Of a stretch of DNA of 64,000 bases, positions 34,734 through 43,450 are shown in pieces. The notes beneath the pieces were generated by a model that saw only the letters and a list, made by a program, of their open reading frames with translations, was not told the DNA's origin and searched no databases. A program made the translations under genes and the position numbers. Source of the stretch: Mycobacterium paraseoulense (GTDB taxonomy: Bacteria > Actinomycetota > Actinomycetes > Mycobacteriales > Mycobacteriaceae); the NCBI RefSeq assembly GCF_010731655.1, contig NZ_AP022619.1:4030001-4094000 (forward strand). Direction: 5' to 3'. Positions within the stretch are counted from its first letter, which is position 1; every line of letters begins with the position of its first letter.

Positions 34734-35405
34734 ATGCCCACTGCACTCATCACCGGCGCCGGTGGCGGCATCGGTTCCGCGATCGCCACGGCGTTGGCGC
34801 CCACCCACACCCTGCTGCTGGCCGGTCGGCCGTCCGACCGGCTCGACGCCGTCGCGCAGCGGCTCGGGTCGACGACGTTTCCACTGGACCTGACCGACTC
34901 CGGTGATATCGAGGCCGCCTGCGAGATCGTGGACGAACTCGACGTGCTGGTGCACAACGCCGGCGTGTCGATCCCCGGTCATGTGGCCGAGTCCAACGTC
35001 GACGAGTGGCGCGCCACCTTTGCCGTCAATGTGCTAGGGCCGGTGGAACTTACGTTGGCGTTGCTACCTGCGCTGCGGCAGGCGCACGGTCAGGTGGTGT
35101 TCATCAACTCCGGGGCGGGCCGCAACGTTTCGCCCGGCATGGCCTCGTACTCGGCCAGCAAGTTCGCGCTGCGCGCCTTCGCCGACTCGCTGCGCGCCGA
35201 CGAGCCCGAGCTGCGGGTGACCACGGTCTACCCCGGCCGCACGGACAGCGAGATGCAACGCGAGCTCGTCGAGTACGAGGGCGGGACGTACGACCCCAGC
35301 AAGTTCCTCCGGCCCGAAACTGTCGCGGTCGCGGTCGCCAACGTGGTGGCTACGCCCCCAGACGGCCACGTCCACGAGGTGGTGCTGCGGCCCACGGGCC
35401 GGTGA
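34734..35405 (+). CDS. Short-chain dehydrogenase/reductase
   Basis: Classical SDR (223 aa). TALITGAGGGIGSAIATAL (about 3-21) is the TGxxxGxG dinucleotide motif, LVHNAGVS the NAG motif, INSGAGRNVSPGMASYSASKFALRAF contains Ser, Tyr and Lys of the catalytic triad (Y about 137, K about 141), and VTTVYPGRTDSEM is the PG motif. Leucine at LLAGRPSDR after strand 2 leaves cofactor choice open, with the Arg suggesting NADPH. Substrate unknown. It is convergent with leuS, 11 bases apart, and sits directly after the MarR gene. Confidence 0.92.
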   Translation: MPTALITGAGGGIGSAIATALAPTHTLLLAGRPSDRLDAVAQRLGSTTFPLDLTDSGDIEAACEIVDELDVLVHNAGVSIPGHVAESNVDEWRATFAVNVLGPVELTLALLPALRQAHGQVVFINSGAGRNVSPGMASYSASKFALRAFADSLRADEPELRVTTVYPGRTDSEMQRELVEYEGGTYDPSKFLRPETVAVAVANVVATPPDGHVHEVVLRPTGR

Positions 35406-35416
35406 CTCGTCGGCCG

Positions 35417-38329
35417 CTAGACGACCAGGTTGACCAGCCGGCCCGGGACCACGATGACCTTGCGCGGGTTGGCTCCGGCCAGGAATGCCCGAACCTTTTC
35501 GTCCGACAACGCCGCGGCCTTCAGGGTGTCCTGATCGGCGTCGGCGGCCACCACTACTCGCCCCCGCACCTTGCCGTTCACCTGGACGGGGTATTCGACG
35601 CTGTCGTCGACCAGGTAGGCCGGGTCGGCCTCCGGGAACGGGCCATGCGCCAGCGACGTGGTGTGGCCCAACCGCAGCCATAGCTCCTCGGCCATGTGCG
35701 GCGCCAGCGGCGCCAACATCAGCACCAGCGGCTCGGCCGCCGCCCGCGGCACCGCGTCGCGGTGCTCTTTGGTGAGGTGGTTGGTGTACTCGATCAGTTT
35801 GGCGGCCGCAGTGTTGTTGCGCAGTGCGGCATAGTCTTCCGACACTCCCGCGATGGTGCGGTGCAACGCTCGCAGGGTGTTGACGTCGAGCTCCTGCTCC
35901 CCTGCCACATCGACTACCCGCGTCTCGCCGGTCTGCTCGTCGACCACGAGGCGCCACACACGTTGCAGGAAGCGGTGCGCCCCGACGACGTCCTTGGTGG
36001 CCCATGGGCGGGAGGCCTCCAGCGGACCCATCGACATCTCGTACACCCGCAGCGTGTCGGCGCCGTACTCGTCGCAGATCTCATCGGGCGAGATCGAGTT
36101 CTTCAGGCTCTTGCCGATTTTGCCGAATTCCTGGAAGACCTCGATCTCGCCGTCCGGACCCCGGTAGAAAAAGCGGCCGCCGCGCTCGAGCACCTCGTCG
36201 GCCGGAACGTAAGACCCGCGCGAGTCGGTGTAGGCGAAGGCCTGAATGTAACCCTGGTTGACCAGGCGGCGGTACGGCTCCCGGGAACTGACGTGGCCCA
36301 GGTCGTATAAAACCTTGTGCCAGAACCGGGCGTACAGCAGGTGCAGCACCGCGTGCTCGGCGCCTCCCACGTAGAGGTCGACGCCGCCGGGATCCTGCGG
36401 GCCGTGCTCGTCCGGTCGCGGTCCCATCCAGTAAGCTTCATTTTCCTTGGCGCACAACCGTTCCGAGTTGTGCGGATCGGTGTATCGCAGTTCGTACCAG
36501 GAGCTGCCGGCCCACTGCGGCATCACGTTGGTGTCGCGGGTGTAGGGCTGCAGGCCGTCGCCGAGGTCCAGGTCGACATGCACCCACCCCGTCGCCTTGG
36601 CCAGTGGTGGCGACGGCTCGCTGTCCGCGTCGTCGGGGTCGAACAGCACCGGCGAATAGTCGGGCACGTCGGGCAGCTCGACGGGCAGCGCAGCCTCGTC
36701 GAGCGCGTGGGCGCGTCCGTCGCCGTCGTAGACGATCGGAAACGGCTCACCCCAGTAGCGCTGCCGGGCGAAAAGCCAGTCCCGCAGCTTGAATTCGATC
36801 CGCGCCCAGCCGCGGCCGTCCGCCTCCAGGCGGGCGGTGATCGCCTCCTTCGCCGCGGGCACGTCCATTCCGTCGAGGTAACCGGAATTGACCAGAACAC
36901 CGTCACCGGGGTATGCGGCCTCCGAGATATCTCCTCCCGCAATGACTTCCACGATCGGCAGCCCGAGCTCCCGGGCGAAGTCCCAGTCGCGCTGGTCGTG
37001 GCCGGGGACCGCCATGATGGCGCCGGTGCCGTAGCCGGCCAACACGTAGTCGGCGATGAAGATCGGTACCGGCTTGCCGTTGGCGGGGTTCGTCGCGTAG
37101 CTACCCAGGAACACGCCGGTCTTGTCCCTGTTCTCTTGACGCTCGAGGTCCGACTTCGCCGCGATCGCCTGCCGGTAGGCGGCGACCGCCTCGCCCGGCG
37201 TCGCGGCCCCGTAGGTCCACCGCGCGTCGGTCCCCTCCGGCCAGCCGGCGGCGATCAGGCCGTCGACCAGGTCGTGCTCGGGAGCCAGCACCAGGTAGGT
37301 GGCGCCGAACATGGTGTCCGGCCGGGTGGTGAACACCTCGATGTCGACCGTCTCGCCGCCGGCGTTGATCGCCGCGAACAGCGCCCGGGTGCCGGTGGAG
37401 CGGCCGATCCAGTTGCGTTGCATGGTCTTGACCGGATCCGGCCAGTCAAGCAGTTCCAGGTCGTCGAGCAGGCGGTCGGCGTAGGCGGTGATACGCATCA
37501 TCCACTGCCGCAACCGCTTCCGGAACACGGGGAAGTTGCCGCGATCGCTACGGCCATCCGCGGTGACCTCTTCGTTCGCCAGCACCGTGCCTAGACCGGG
37601 ACACCAATTCACCATCGAGTCCGCGCGGTAGACCAGTCGGTGGCTGTCGATCACGTCGGCGCGCTCCCCCACCGACAGCGCGGCCCAGTCCCGTCCGTCC
37701 TCGAGCCTCCTTGCGCCCGAGTCGAATTCGGCGATGAGCTCGGCGATCGGGCGCGCCTTGCGGGCCGAGGTGTCGAACCAGGCGTTGTAGATCTGCAGGA
37801 AGATCCACTGCGTCCACTTGTAGAACTCGACGTCGGTGGTCGAGAAGCTGCGCCGGCTGTCGTGGCCCAGGCCCAGCCGGCCCAGTTGACGCCGGAAGTT
37901 CACGACGTTGGCCTCGGTCCGGGTGCGGGGGTGGGTGCCGGTTTGCACGGCGTATTGCTCGGCGGGCAGCCCGAAGGCGTCGAAACCCAACGCGTGCAGG
38001 ACGTTATGTCCAGTCATCCGGTAGTAGCGGGCGTACACGTCGGTGGCGATATAGCCCAGCGGGTGCCCGACGTGCAGTCCCTCGCCCGAGGGATAGGGAA
38101 ACATGTCCTGCACGAACAACTTGTCGGCGGGGACAGGGGTGCCGTCCGTCGGGGCCAGCGAACCGACCGGGTTGGGCACGTTGAACGTGCCGAGCCTCGC
38201 CCAGTTCTCCTGCCAGGTGCTCTCGATACGGCCCGCCAGCGCCGCCGTGTAACGATACGTCGGCGCATCGGAGTCCGTCTGAACGGCACCGGGGTTGTTC
38301 CCGGGGGCGGCGGTCGGGGAGTCGGTCAC
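35417..38329 (-). CDS. leuS: Leucyl-tRNA synthetase
   Basis: Class Ia synthetase (970 aa) charging tRNA-Leu. The HIGH-type motif is [27 protein letters not shown] (about 75-101). The CP1 editing domain for hydrolysis of mischarged tRNA is inserted around 230-430 ([21 protein letters not shown]). The KMSKS-type loop is [17 protein letters not shown], and the C-terminal region ends [18 protein letters not shown]. The GTG at 38329 matches the mycobacterial start; an upstream reading to 38398 is not supported. Divergent from mtc28. tRNA-Leu(CAG), one of its substrates, also lies in this window. Confidence 0.97.
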   Translation of the reverse strand: MTDSPTAAPGNNPGAVQTDSDAPTYRYTAALAGRIESTWQENWARLGTFNVPNPVGSLAPTDGTPVPADKLFVQDMFPYPSGEGLHVGHPLGYIATDVYARYYRMTGHNVLHALGFDAFGLPAEQYAVQTGTHPRTRTEANVVNFRRQLGRLGLGHDSRRSFSTTDVEFYKWTQWIFLQIYNAWFDTSARKARPIAELIAEFDSGARRLEDGRDWAALSVGERADVIDSHRLVYRADSMVNWCPGLGTVLANEEVTADGRSDRGNFPVFRKRLRQWMMRITAYADRLLDDLELLDWPDPVKTMQRNWIGRSTGTRALFAAINAGGETVDIEVFTTRPDTMFGATYLVLAPEHDLVDGLIAAGWPEGTDARWTYGAATPGEAVAAYRQAIAAKSDLERQENRDKTGVFLGSYATNPANGKPVPIFIADYVLAGYGTGAIMAVPGHDQRDWDFARELGLPIVEVIAGGDISEAAYPGDGVLVNSGYLDGMDVPAAKEAITARLEADGRGWARIEFKLRDWLFARQRYWGEPFPIVYDGDGRAHALDEAALPVELPDVPDYSPVLFDPDDADSEPSPPLAKATGWVHVDLDLGDGLQPYTRDTNVMPQWAGSSWYELRYTDPHNSERLCAKENEAYWMGPRPDEHGPQDPGGVDLYVGGAEHAVLHLLYARFWHKVLYDLGHVSSREPYRRLVNQGYIQAFAYTDSRGSYVPADEVLERGGRFFYRGPDGEIEVFQEFGKIGKSLKNSISPDEICDEYGADTLRVYEMSMGPLEASRPWATKDVVGAHRFLQRVWRLVVDEQTGETRVVDVAGEQELDVNTLRALHRTIAGVSEDYAALRNNTAAAKLIEYTNHLTKEHRDAVPRAAAEPLVLMLAPLAPHMAEELWLRLGHTTSLAHGPFPEADPAYLVDDSVEYPVQVNGKVRGRVVVAADADQDTLKAAALSDEKVRAFLAGANPRKVIVVPGRLVNLVV

Positions 38330-38507
38330 CTGAACAGGGTATAAGGGCGGCCTCGGCCCGACCCCCGGCCACAGGATGGTCTCGGTTCCGTTGCGCACCG
38401 ATCAGAGGTTCATCCCATCTCGATTTCGGGCCTATTCATCGCCTTTGACCTGTAGTTACAGTCGGCCTCTAGCTGCTGGCAGTGCGCCATTGGAAGGACC
38501 GACGCAG

Positions 38508-39683
38508 ATGATCGAGATCGTCCCCGCCCACCGTGCGCTCCTCGGGGGTATGGTCGCCGGCCTGATCGGCATGGCGGTTTTCACTTGCGCCCAGGCATCG
38601 GCAGACCCCGTGCTTCCCGCACCATCACCCGTTCCCGTGCTCCCGGCACCCGCGCCGCAGAACGTCACCGCCGTGCCGGGACAGGCACCGACCAACCGGC
38701 TCCTCGCCGCCCCCCCGGCGTCGAATCCCGTCGCGTCGCCGACGGCCCCGGGTGCCGCGGCCCCGGTCGCGCCCGCCGCGCCGGTGGCCCCCGCGGTGAC
38801 CCCGGCCGCCTCGGGCACCATCCGCGAATACCTGGAGTCGAAGGGGGTCAAGCTCGAGGCGCAGAAGCCCCAAGGGCTCAACGCGCTCGACATCACCCTG
38901 CCCGTGCCGGCGCGCTGGACCCAGGTGCCCGACCCGAACGTGCCCGACGCGTTCGCGGTGATCGCCGACCGGCAAGGCAGCAGCATTTACACCTCGAATG
39001 CCCAGGTGGTGGTGTACAAGCTGGTCGGCAATTTCGACCCGCGAGAGGCCATCTCCCACGGTTATGTCGACAGCCAGAAACTTCTCGCCTGGCAGCCCAC
39101 CAACGCCTCGATGGCCGATTTCGGCGGCTTCCCGTCCTCGATCGTTGAAGGCACCTACCGTGACGGCGACATGACGCTGAACACGTCGCGGCGTCACGTC
39201 ATCGCCACCTCAGGGCATGACAATTACCTGGTCTCGCTCGCAGTAACCACCGATCGCGCGGTCGCCGTGGCCGACGCACCGGCCACCGACGCGATCGTCA
39301 ACGGCTTCCGCGTGACCGTTCCCGGGGCGCCCGTCCCCGCGCCGGTCCAAGCGCCCGCGGCCTCGCCGGTCGGGCTGACCCCGGCCCCGGCGCCGGTTGC
39401 ACAAAGGCCGGCCCTGGCTCCGGTCCCCCAGGCCCCGGTCTCGCAAGTTCCGGTCGCGGCCCCGGTCGGGCAAGTACCGCCCATGCCCCCGATCGGGCAG
39501 GCACCCGTCACCGCTCCGGTCGGCCAGGCACCCGCCGTGGCCCCGCTCCGGCAGACCTCGGCCACCGCCCCGGTTGGCCTGCCGGTGCAGGCGCCCATGC
39601 CCAGCCGGCAGCCCACGCCAAACCTGCTGGCCCTGGTTCCCGGGCTGCCCCCGCTGCCCAACTTCTCGTTTTTGCAGCACTAG
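38508..39683 (+). CDS. mtc28: Secreted proline-rich antigen Mtc28 (LpqN/LpqT-fold)
   Basis: 391-aa secreted protein corresponding to the 28-kDa proline-rich antigen. A signal peptide is at residues 7-32 ([28 protein letters not shown]), then a Pro/Ala/Val linker to about 105, a folded LpqN/LpqT-type domain (about 108-270: [49 protein letters not shown]), and a long C-terminal Pro/Ala/Gln tail with repeated PVGQ(A/V)P units. ATG 38508 follows GGAAGGA. The tail makes it longer than I expect for the M. tuberculosis protein (about 310 aa). Cell-wall associated; function unknown. Confidence 0.9.
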   Translation: MIEIVPAHRALLGGMVAGLIGMAVFTCAQASADPVLPAPSPVPVLPAPAPQNVTAVPGQAPTNRLLAAPPASNPVASPTAPGAAAPVAPAAPVAPAVTPAASGTIREYLESKGVKLEAQKPQGLNALDITLPVPARWTQVPDPNVPDAFAVIADRQGSSIYTSNAQVVVYKLVGNFDPREAISHGYVDSQKLLAWQPTNASMADFGGFPSSIVEGTYRDGDMTLNTSRRHVIATSGHDNYLVSLAVTTDRAVAVADAPATDAIVNGFRVTVPGAPVPAPVQAPAASPVGLTPAPAPVAQRPALAPVPQAPVSQVPVAAPVGQVPPMPPIGQAPVTAPVGQAPAVAPLRQTSATAPVGLPVQAPMPSRQPTPNLLALVPGLPPLPNFSFLQH

Positions 39684-39736
39684 GCCCACGGCCCCGACCC
39701 CTCGGAGCCGACTGAGCGGACGGGGGTTCGGCCTCG

Positions 39737-39748
39737 TATTGTGAGGCC
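39737..39748 (+). promoter_or_regulatory. -10 box for small membrane protein gene
   Basis: TATTGT (39737-39742) ends six bases before ATG 39749, with GAGG in between that could also act as a ribosome binding site. A leaderless or very short-leader transcript is likely. Confidence 0.35.
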
Positions 39749-40090
39749 ATGCTGATTGCGGGCCTGCTGAGCATGTGTGCGGCGGTCGCCTCCGCCGGGT
39801 TCGGGACCTGGTCGCTGGCGCGCCCCCGGAATGTCGACCCCACCGCGCTGGCGCTGCGGTCCATGGCTCCCGCTCAACTGGCGGCGGCCATCATGCTTTC
39901 CGCCGGGGGGGTGGTGGCGCTGGCGGCCCCTGCGCACACGGCGCTGGTGGTGCTGATCGTCTGTGTCATCGGCGCCTTCGGAACGCTCGCCGCCGGGTCC
40001 TGGCAGAGCGCGCGCTTCGCACTGCGACAAGAGTCGGCCGCGCCGGCCTGCGCGGGGACCTGTGCGGGCTGCGCGCAGTCCTGCCACTGA
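39749..40090 (+). CDS. Small membrane protein with Cys-rich C-terminal tail
   Basis: 113-aa membrane protein, the counterpart by order of the small membrane protein next to mtc28 in M. tuberculosis. Predicted helices are about 2-22, 41-62 (QLAAAIMLSAGGVVALAAPAHT) and 65-88 (LVVLIVCVIGAFGTLAAGSW). The tail CAGTCAGCAQSCH holds four cysteines and a terminal histidine, similar to metal-binding tails of small Cys-rich membrane proteins. Function unknown; metal binding is inference. Convergent with the YqgE gene, 11 bases apart. Confidence 0.82.
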   Translation: MLIAGLLSMCAAVASAGFGTWSLARPRNVDPTALALRSMAPAQLAAAIMLSAGGVVALAAPAHTALVVLIVCVIGAFGTLAAGSWQSARFALRQESAAPACAGTCAGCAQSCH

Positions 40091-40101
40091 GCCCGGCGGG
40101 G

Positions 40102-40704
40102 CTAGTTGCGGCTGAGGTCGATCGGATGGGTGGCCAGCAGCGACAGCGGCAGCGGCTGGCGGCGCAGCACCTGCCCCCACAGGTCGGACCTCGACCCCGC
40201 GAGAACGTCAGAGGGCAACGCGGACAAAACGATCCAGTCGTCGCGTTCGATTTCGCCTTCCAGCTGCCCGATGGTCCATCCGGAGTAGCCCGCGAAAATC
40301 CGCACCCCCTCCACGAAGGGCGCGATCGTGTCGGGGTCGGCGTCGAGGTCGACCATCACCACTCGGCCATCCACATGCCGCAGGCCCGCCACGCCTTGCG
40401 GATCGGCGCCAACGCGCAACGCCGCCAGGCATAGGGCCGCGTCGCGCTTCACCGGACCGCCGATGAACATCGTCTTCGGCTTGGCCGCCAGTTTGGTCCA
40501 CTGCGGTAAGACGTTGTACACCGCGGTCTCGCTGGCGCGGTTGAGCACCACACCCAAGGTGCCGCCATCGTTGTGCTCGACGATGTAGATCACACTGCGC
40601 CGGAACGTCGGTTCGAAAAGATCGGTGTTGGCCAGCAGCAAGGTACCCGCGCGCACCCGCTGCGCGGCCGGCGCGACATAGTCCTCTGGATCCTCGGGCG
40701 GCAC
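40102..40704 (-). CDS. YqgE/AlgH (UPF0301) family protein
   Basis: 200-aa cytoplasmic protein of the YqgE/AlgH family. RAGTLLLANTDLFEPTFRRSVIYIVEHNDGGTLGVVLNRASE (about 18-59) is the conserved N-terminal block, MFIGGPVKRDAALCLAALR and RIFAGYSGWTIGQLEGEIERDDWIVLSA are later family motifs. A GTG start fits the family length. Biochemical role is not established; in other bacteria it is often found with Holliday-junction resolvase genes. Divergent from the MFS gene. Confidence 0.92.
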   Translation of the reverse strand: MPPEDPEDYVAPAAQRVRAGTLLLANTDLFEPTFRRSVIYIVEHNDGGTLGVVLNRASETAVYNVLPQWTKLAAKPKTMFIGGPVKRDAALCLAALRVGADPQGVAGLRHVDGRVVMVDLDADPDTIAPFVEGVRIFAGYSGWTIGQLEGEIERDDWIVLSALPSDVLAGSRSDLWGQVLRRQPLPLSLLATHPIDLSRN

Positions 40705-40845
40705 CCCACCATCATCGCATCCGGCGGTTGCCGCTCGGGGGAATCAAGCGCGGGGCGTGAAGATTTGTACTGTTGGTAAGTCGGCTCGGACGTGACGAGC
40801 TTGCTAGCCCCCCTCTTGGAAGTCGGTTTTGTGATCCAATCCCGG

Positions 40846-42165
40846 ATGCACTCAAGCGCACCCGCCGAAATCTGGCGGTCGGTGCGCAGTTTGCCGGAAT
40901 TCTGGCGGCTGCTGCAGGTGCGCATGGCGAGTCAATTCGGTGACGGGCTGTTCCAGGCGGGTCTGGCCGGGGCGTTGCTGTTCAATCCGGACCGGGCCGC
41001 CGATCCGATGGCCATCGCGCGGGCGTTCACCGTGCTGTTCCTGCCTTATTCGCTGTTGGGTCCGTTCGCGGGAGCGCTGATGGACCGTTGGGACCGGCGG
41101 CTCGTGCTCGTCGGCGCCAACGCCGGCCGCGTCATCCTGATCGCAGCGATAGGCACCATCCTGGCCGTCCGGGCCGGCGATCTGCCGCTGTTGTTGGGCG
41201 CGCTGTTCGCCAACGGTTTGGCCCGGTTCGTCGCTTCCGGGCTCTCGGCGTCGCTGCCGCACGTCGTGCCGCGCGAACAGGTCGTGACGATGAACGCCGC
41301 AGCCAACGCGGCCGGGGCCGTCGCCGCCTTCATCGGCGCCAACTTCATGCTCGTGCCCCGGTTCGTATTCGGCGCCGGTGACAAGGGGGCCTCGGCGATC
41401 ATCTTCCTCACCGCGATCCCCGTCGTGATCGCCTTGCTGCTGTCGTGGCGGTTCGGCCCTCGTGTCCTCGGCCCCGACGACACCAAGCGGGCGATCCACG
41501 GACCGGTCATCTACGCCGTGGTCACCGGCTGGCTGCACGGCGCGCGCACGGTGGCGCAACGGCCGACCGTCGCCGCGACCTTGTCCGGCCTGGCCGCCCA
41601 CCGGATGGTGATCGGCATCAATTCCTTGCTGGTCCTGTTGCTGGTCCACCACATGACCGACCCCGAAGCCGGGGGATTGGGCACCGCGCTGGTGTTCTTC
41701 GGCGCCGCGGGTCTGGGCGCATTCCTGGCCAATGTGCTGACTCCGCCCGCGGTCCGTCGCTGGGGGCGCTATGCGACGGTCAATGGTGCTTTGGTGATGT
41801 CGGCGATCATCGAAGTCGCCGGCGCGGGATTACTGCTACCGATCATGGTGGCTTGCGGCTTCTTCCTCGGTGTGACCGGGCAGATGGTCAAGCTGTGCGC
41901 CGACTCGGCGATGCAGATGGATGTCGATGACGCCCTGCGCGGGCACGTGTTCGCCGTGCAGGACGCGCTGTTCTGGGTCTCGTTCATCGTCTCGATCACG
42001 GTGGCCGCGCTGTTGATTCCCGCCGACGGCCACGCGCCGGCTTTCGTCCTGTTCGGCTCGGGGGTGTACCTGGCCGGCCTGGCCATGCACGGCGTCCTGG
42101 GCCGGCGGGGCGAGCAGGCGAATAATCGCTACCCGGCGGCGGCAACCGACGAGCGGAGGCAATGA
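40846..42165 (+). CDS. MFS transporter
   Basis: 439-aa major facilitator superfamily protein with about 12 transmembrane helices. The N-terminal cytoplasmic part ([43 protein letters not shown]) leads into helix 1, and [20 protein letters not shown] (about 80-99) is the MFS motif A loop between helices 2 and 3. Helix 12 is near 415. It is similar to the enterobactin exporter-like (EntS) or drug-efflux group; substrate unknown. ATG 40846 is chosen; an upstream ATG at 40792 would add 18 residues. The stop overlaps the next ATG by four bases. Confidence 0.88.
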   Translation: MHSSAPAEIWRSVRSLPEFWRLLQVRMASQFGDGLFQAGLAGALLFNPDRAADPMAIARAFTVLFLPYSLLGPFAGALMDRWDRRLVLVGANAGRVILIAAIGTILAVRAGDLPLLLGALFANGLARFVASGLSASLPHVVPREQVVTMNAAANAAGAVAAFIGANFMLVPRFVFGAGDKGASAIIFLTAIPVVIALLLSWRFGPRVLGPDDTKRAIHGPVIYAVVTGWLHGARTVAQRPTVAATLSGLAAHRMVIGINSLLVLLLVHHMTDPEAGGLGTALVFFGAAGLGAFLANVLTPPAVRRWGRYATVNGALVMSAIIEVAGAGLLLPIMVACGFFLGVTGQMVKLCADSAMQMDVDDALRGHVFAVQDALFWVSFIVSITVAALLIPADGHAPAFVLFGSGVYLAGLAMHGVLGRRGEQANNRYPAAATDERRQ

Positions 42166-42938
42166 TGGCGGGTCCCGAACCGATCGTGGCTGACCTACGG
42201 GCCGAAAGCGATGAGCTCGACGCCCTGGTTGCACCGCTGCCGCCCGAACGCTGGGCCGATCCGACGCCCGCGCCCGGCTGGACAATCGCCCATCAGATCG
42301 GGCATTTGTTGTGGACCGACCGGGTCGCGCTGACCGCGGTCACCGACGAGGCCGGGTTCGCCGAAGAGCTCAAGGCGGCGGCCGCCGACCCAGCCGGCTT
42401 CGTCGACGCCGGCGCCGAAGAGTTGGCGGCTCTTCCGCCGGCCGAGCTGCTCGCCGATTGGCGGGTCACCCGCGGCCGATTGCACGACGACCTGCTGATG
42501 GTTCCCGCCGGGCGAAAACTTCCCTGGTTCGGCCCCCCGATGAGCGCGGCGTCGATGGCTACCGCGCGGTTGATGGAGACGTGGGCCCACGGACTGGACG
42601 TGGCGGACGCGCTGGGCGTCAAGCGGGTGGCCACCGACCGGTTGCGGTCGATCGCTCATCTGGGGGTGCGCACCCGCGACTACGCCTTTTTCGTGAACAA
42701 CCTCCCCGCTCCGGCCGAGCCTTTCCTGGTCGAGTTGCGGGGACCCAGCGGCGACACCTGGAGTTGGGGACCGCCCGACGCCGCCCAGCGGGTCACCGGT
42801 TCCGCGGAAGACTTCTGCTGTCTGGTCACTCAGCGCCGCTCGCTCAGTGCCCTCGACATCACCGCGCACGGGCCCGACGCCCAGCGCTGGCTGGAGATCG
42901 CGCAGGCCTTCGCCGGCCCGCCCGGCGTCGGTCGATGA
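42162..42938 (+). CDS. DinB/MDMPI-fold metal-binding protein (TIGR03084 family)
   Basis: 258-aa protein with an N-terminal DinB-like four-helix metal-binding domain of the mycothiol-dependent maleylpyruvate isomerase type. [16 protein letters not shown] (about 37-52) supplies one metal His, and [20 protein letters not shown] (about 128-147) supplies Glu and His of the E-x-x-x-H-x-x-D motif. The C-terminal domain binds no known ligand. It could be a thiol-dependent isomerase or transferase. Translationally coupled to the MFS gene upstream (ATGA). Its stop codon lies inside the first unit of a 54-bp tandem repeat. Confidence 0.87.
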   Translation: MMAGPEPIVADLRAESDELDALVAPLPPERWADPTPAPGWTIAHQIGHLLWTDRVALTAVTDEAGFAEELKAAAADPAGFVDAGAEELAALPPAELLADWRVTRGRLHDDLLMVPAGRKLPWFGPPMSAASMATARLMETWAHGLDVADALGVKRVATDRLRSIAHLGVRTRDYAFFVNNLPAPAEPFLVELRGPSGDTWSWGPPDAAQRVTGSAEDFCCLVTQRRSLSALDITAHGPDAQRWLEIAQAFAGPPGVGR

Positions 42939-43061
42939 GCGCGCCGGCGCGCGAAGAGAGCCGGCGCCCACGGACCGAGCGTCGGTCGATGAGCGCGCCG
43001 GCGCGCGAAGAGAGCCGACGCCCACGGACCGAGCGTCGGTCGATGAGCGCGCCGGCGCGAG
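42925..43061 (+). repeat. 54-bp tandem repeat (2.5 copies) between convergent genes
   Basis: Units begin at 42925, 42979 and 43033, each starting GCGTCGGTCGATGAGCGC; the third is cut short at about 43061. The first two differ at only one or two bases (GCCGGCGCCC against GCCGACGCCC). Every unit holds the palindrome GCGCGCCGGCGCGC or its start, and contains GATGAG where the first copy carries the stop of the preceding gene. The unit length (18 codons) and position recall mycobacterial MIRU/VNTR loci. The palindromes might also act as bidirectional terminators. Confidence 0.9.
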
Positions 43062-43385
43062 TTAGTGCAGCGGTCCGCCGTAACTTGCCCGGTTCTCGGC
43101 CTCGGCCTCTTCCCGCAGGGCCGTGATCGCGAGGTTCAGTCGGTCGGCGAGCTCGCCGTGGGCATATCCGGTCATCACGCCGGGATGCAGCGTCAGCTTG
43201 AGCAACCGTCCGTCGGCATTGGCCACGGCAAAGATGTCGCCGAGATCGACGCTGTAGGTGACGGCCTCGGCCTGCGCCACAAGGGCTTCCCACTTGTCGG
43301 CGGCCTCGCTCAGTTCGCGAAGAACCGACTCGACGAGATCCTTGTCGCTGAGATTCGCGCGACCGCCCGAACCCGACACGATCAC
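43062..43385 (-). CDS. YbaB/DUF2710-like small protein
   Basis: 107-aa soluble protein. DKDLVESVLRELSEAADKWEALVAQAEAVTYSVDLGDIFAVANADGRLLKLTLHPGVMTGYAHGELADRLNLAITALREEAEAENRA shows a YbaB-like arrangement: long N-terminal helix, a small beta sheet (GRLLKLTLHPGV) and a C-terminal helix. Such proteins accompany type VII secretion genes in mycobacteria. GTG 43385 with GGAGGGG ten bases upstream. It is the last gene of the minus-strand cluster, 65 bases after the DUF5631/5632 gene. Nucleoid or secretion-related function is not shown. Confidence 0.8.
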   Translation of the reverse strand: MIVSGSGGRANLSDKDLVESVLRELSEAADKWEALVAQAEAVTYSVDLGDIFAVANADGRLLKLTLHPGVMTGYAHGELADRLNLAITALREEAEAENRASYGGPLH

Positions 43386-43450
43386 AGTATGTCGACCCCT
43401 CCAACCAGCGTCAATTCGACAATTCGTGGGCCAGGGGCAACTCCGATCGC

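Noticed and set aside
40102..40704. Reading the plus strand here as the gene
   Set aside because: The plus-strand frames opposite YqgE are Arg-rich shadows; the minus-strand frame matches YqgE motifs throughout.
42925..43061. CRISPR-like array
   Set aside because: Units are contiguous with no spacers and begin inside a coding sequence, so this is a tandem VNTR and not a CRISPR array.
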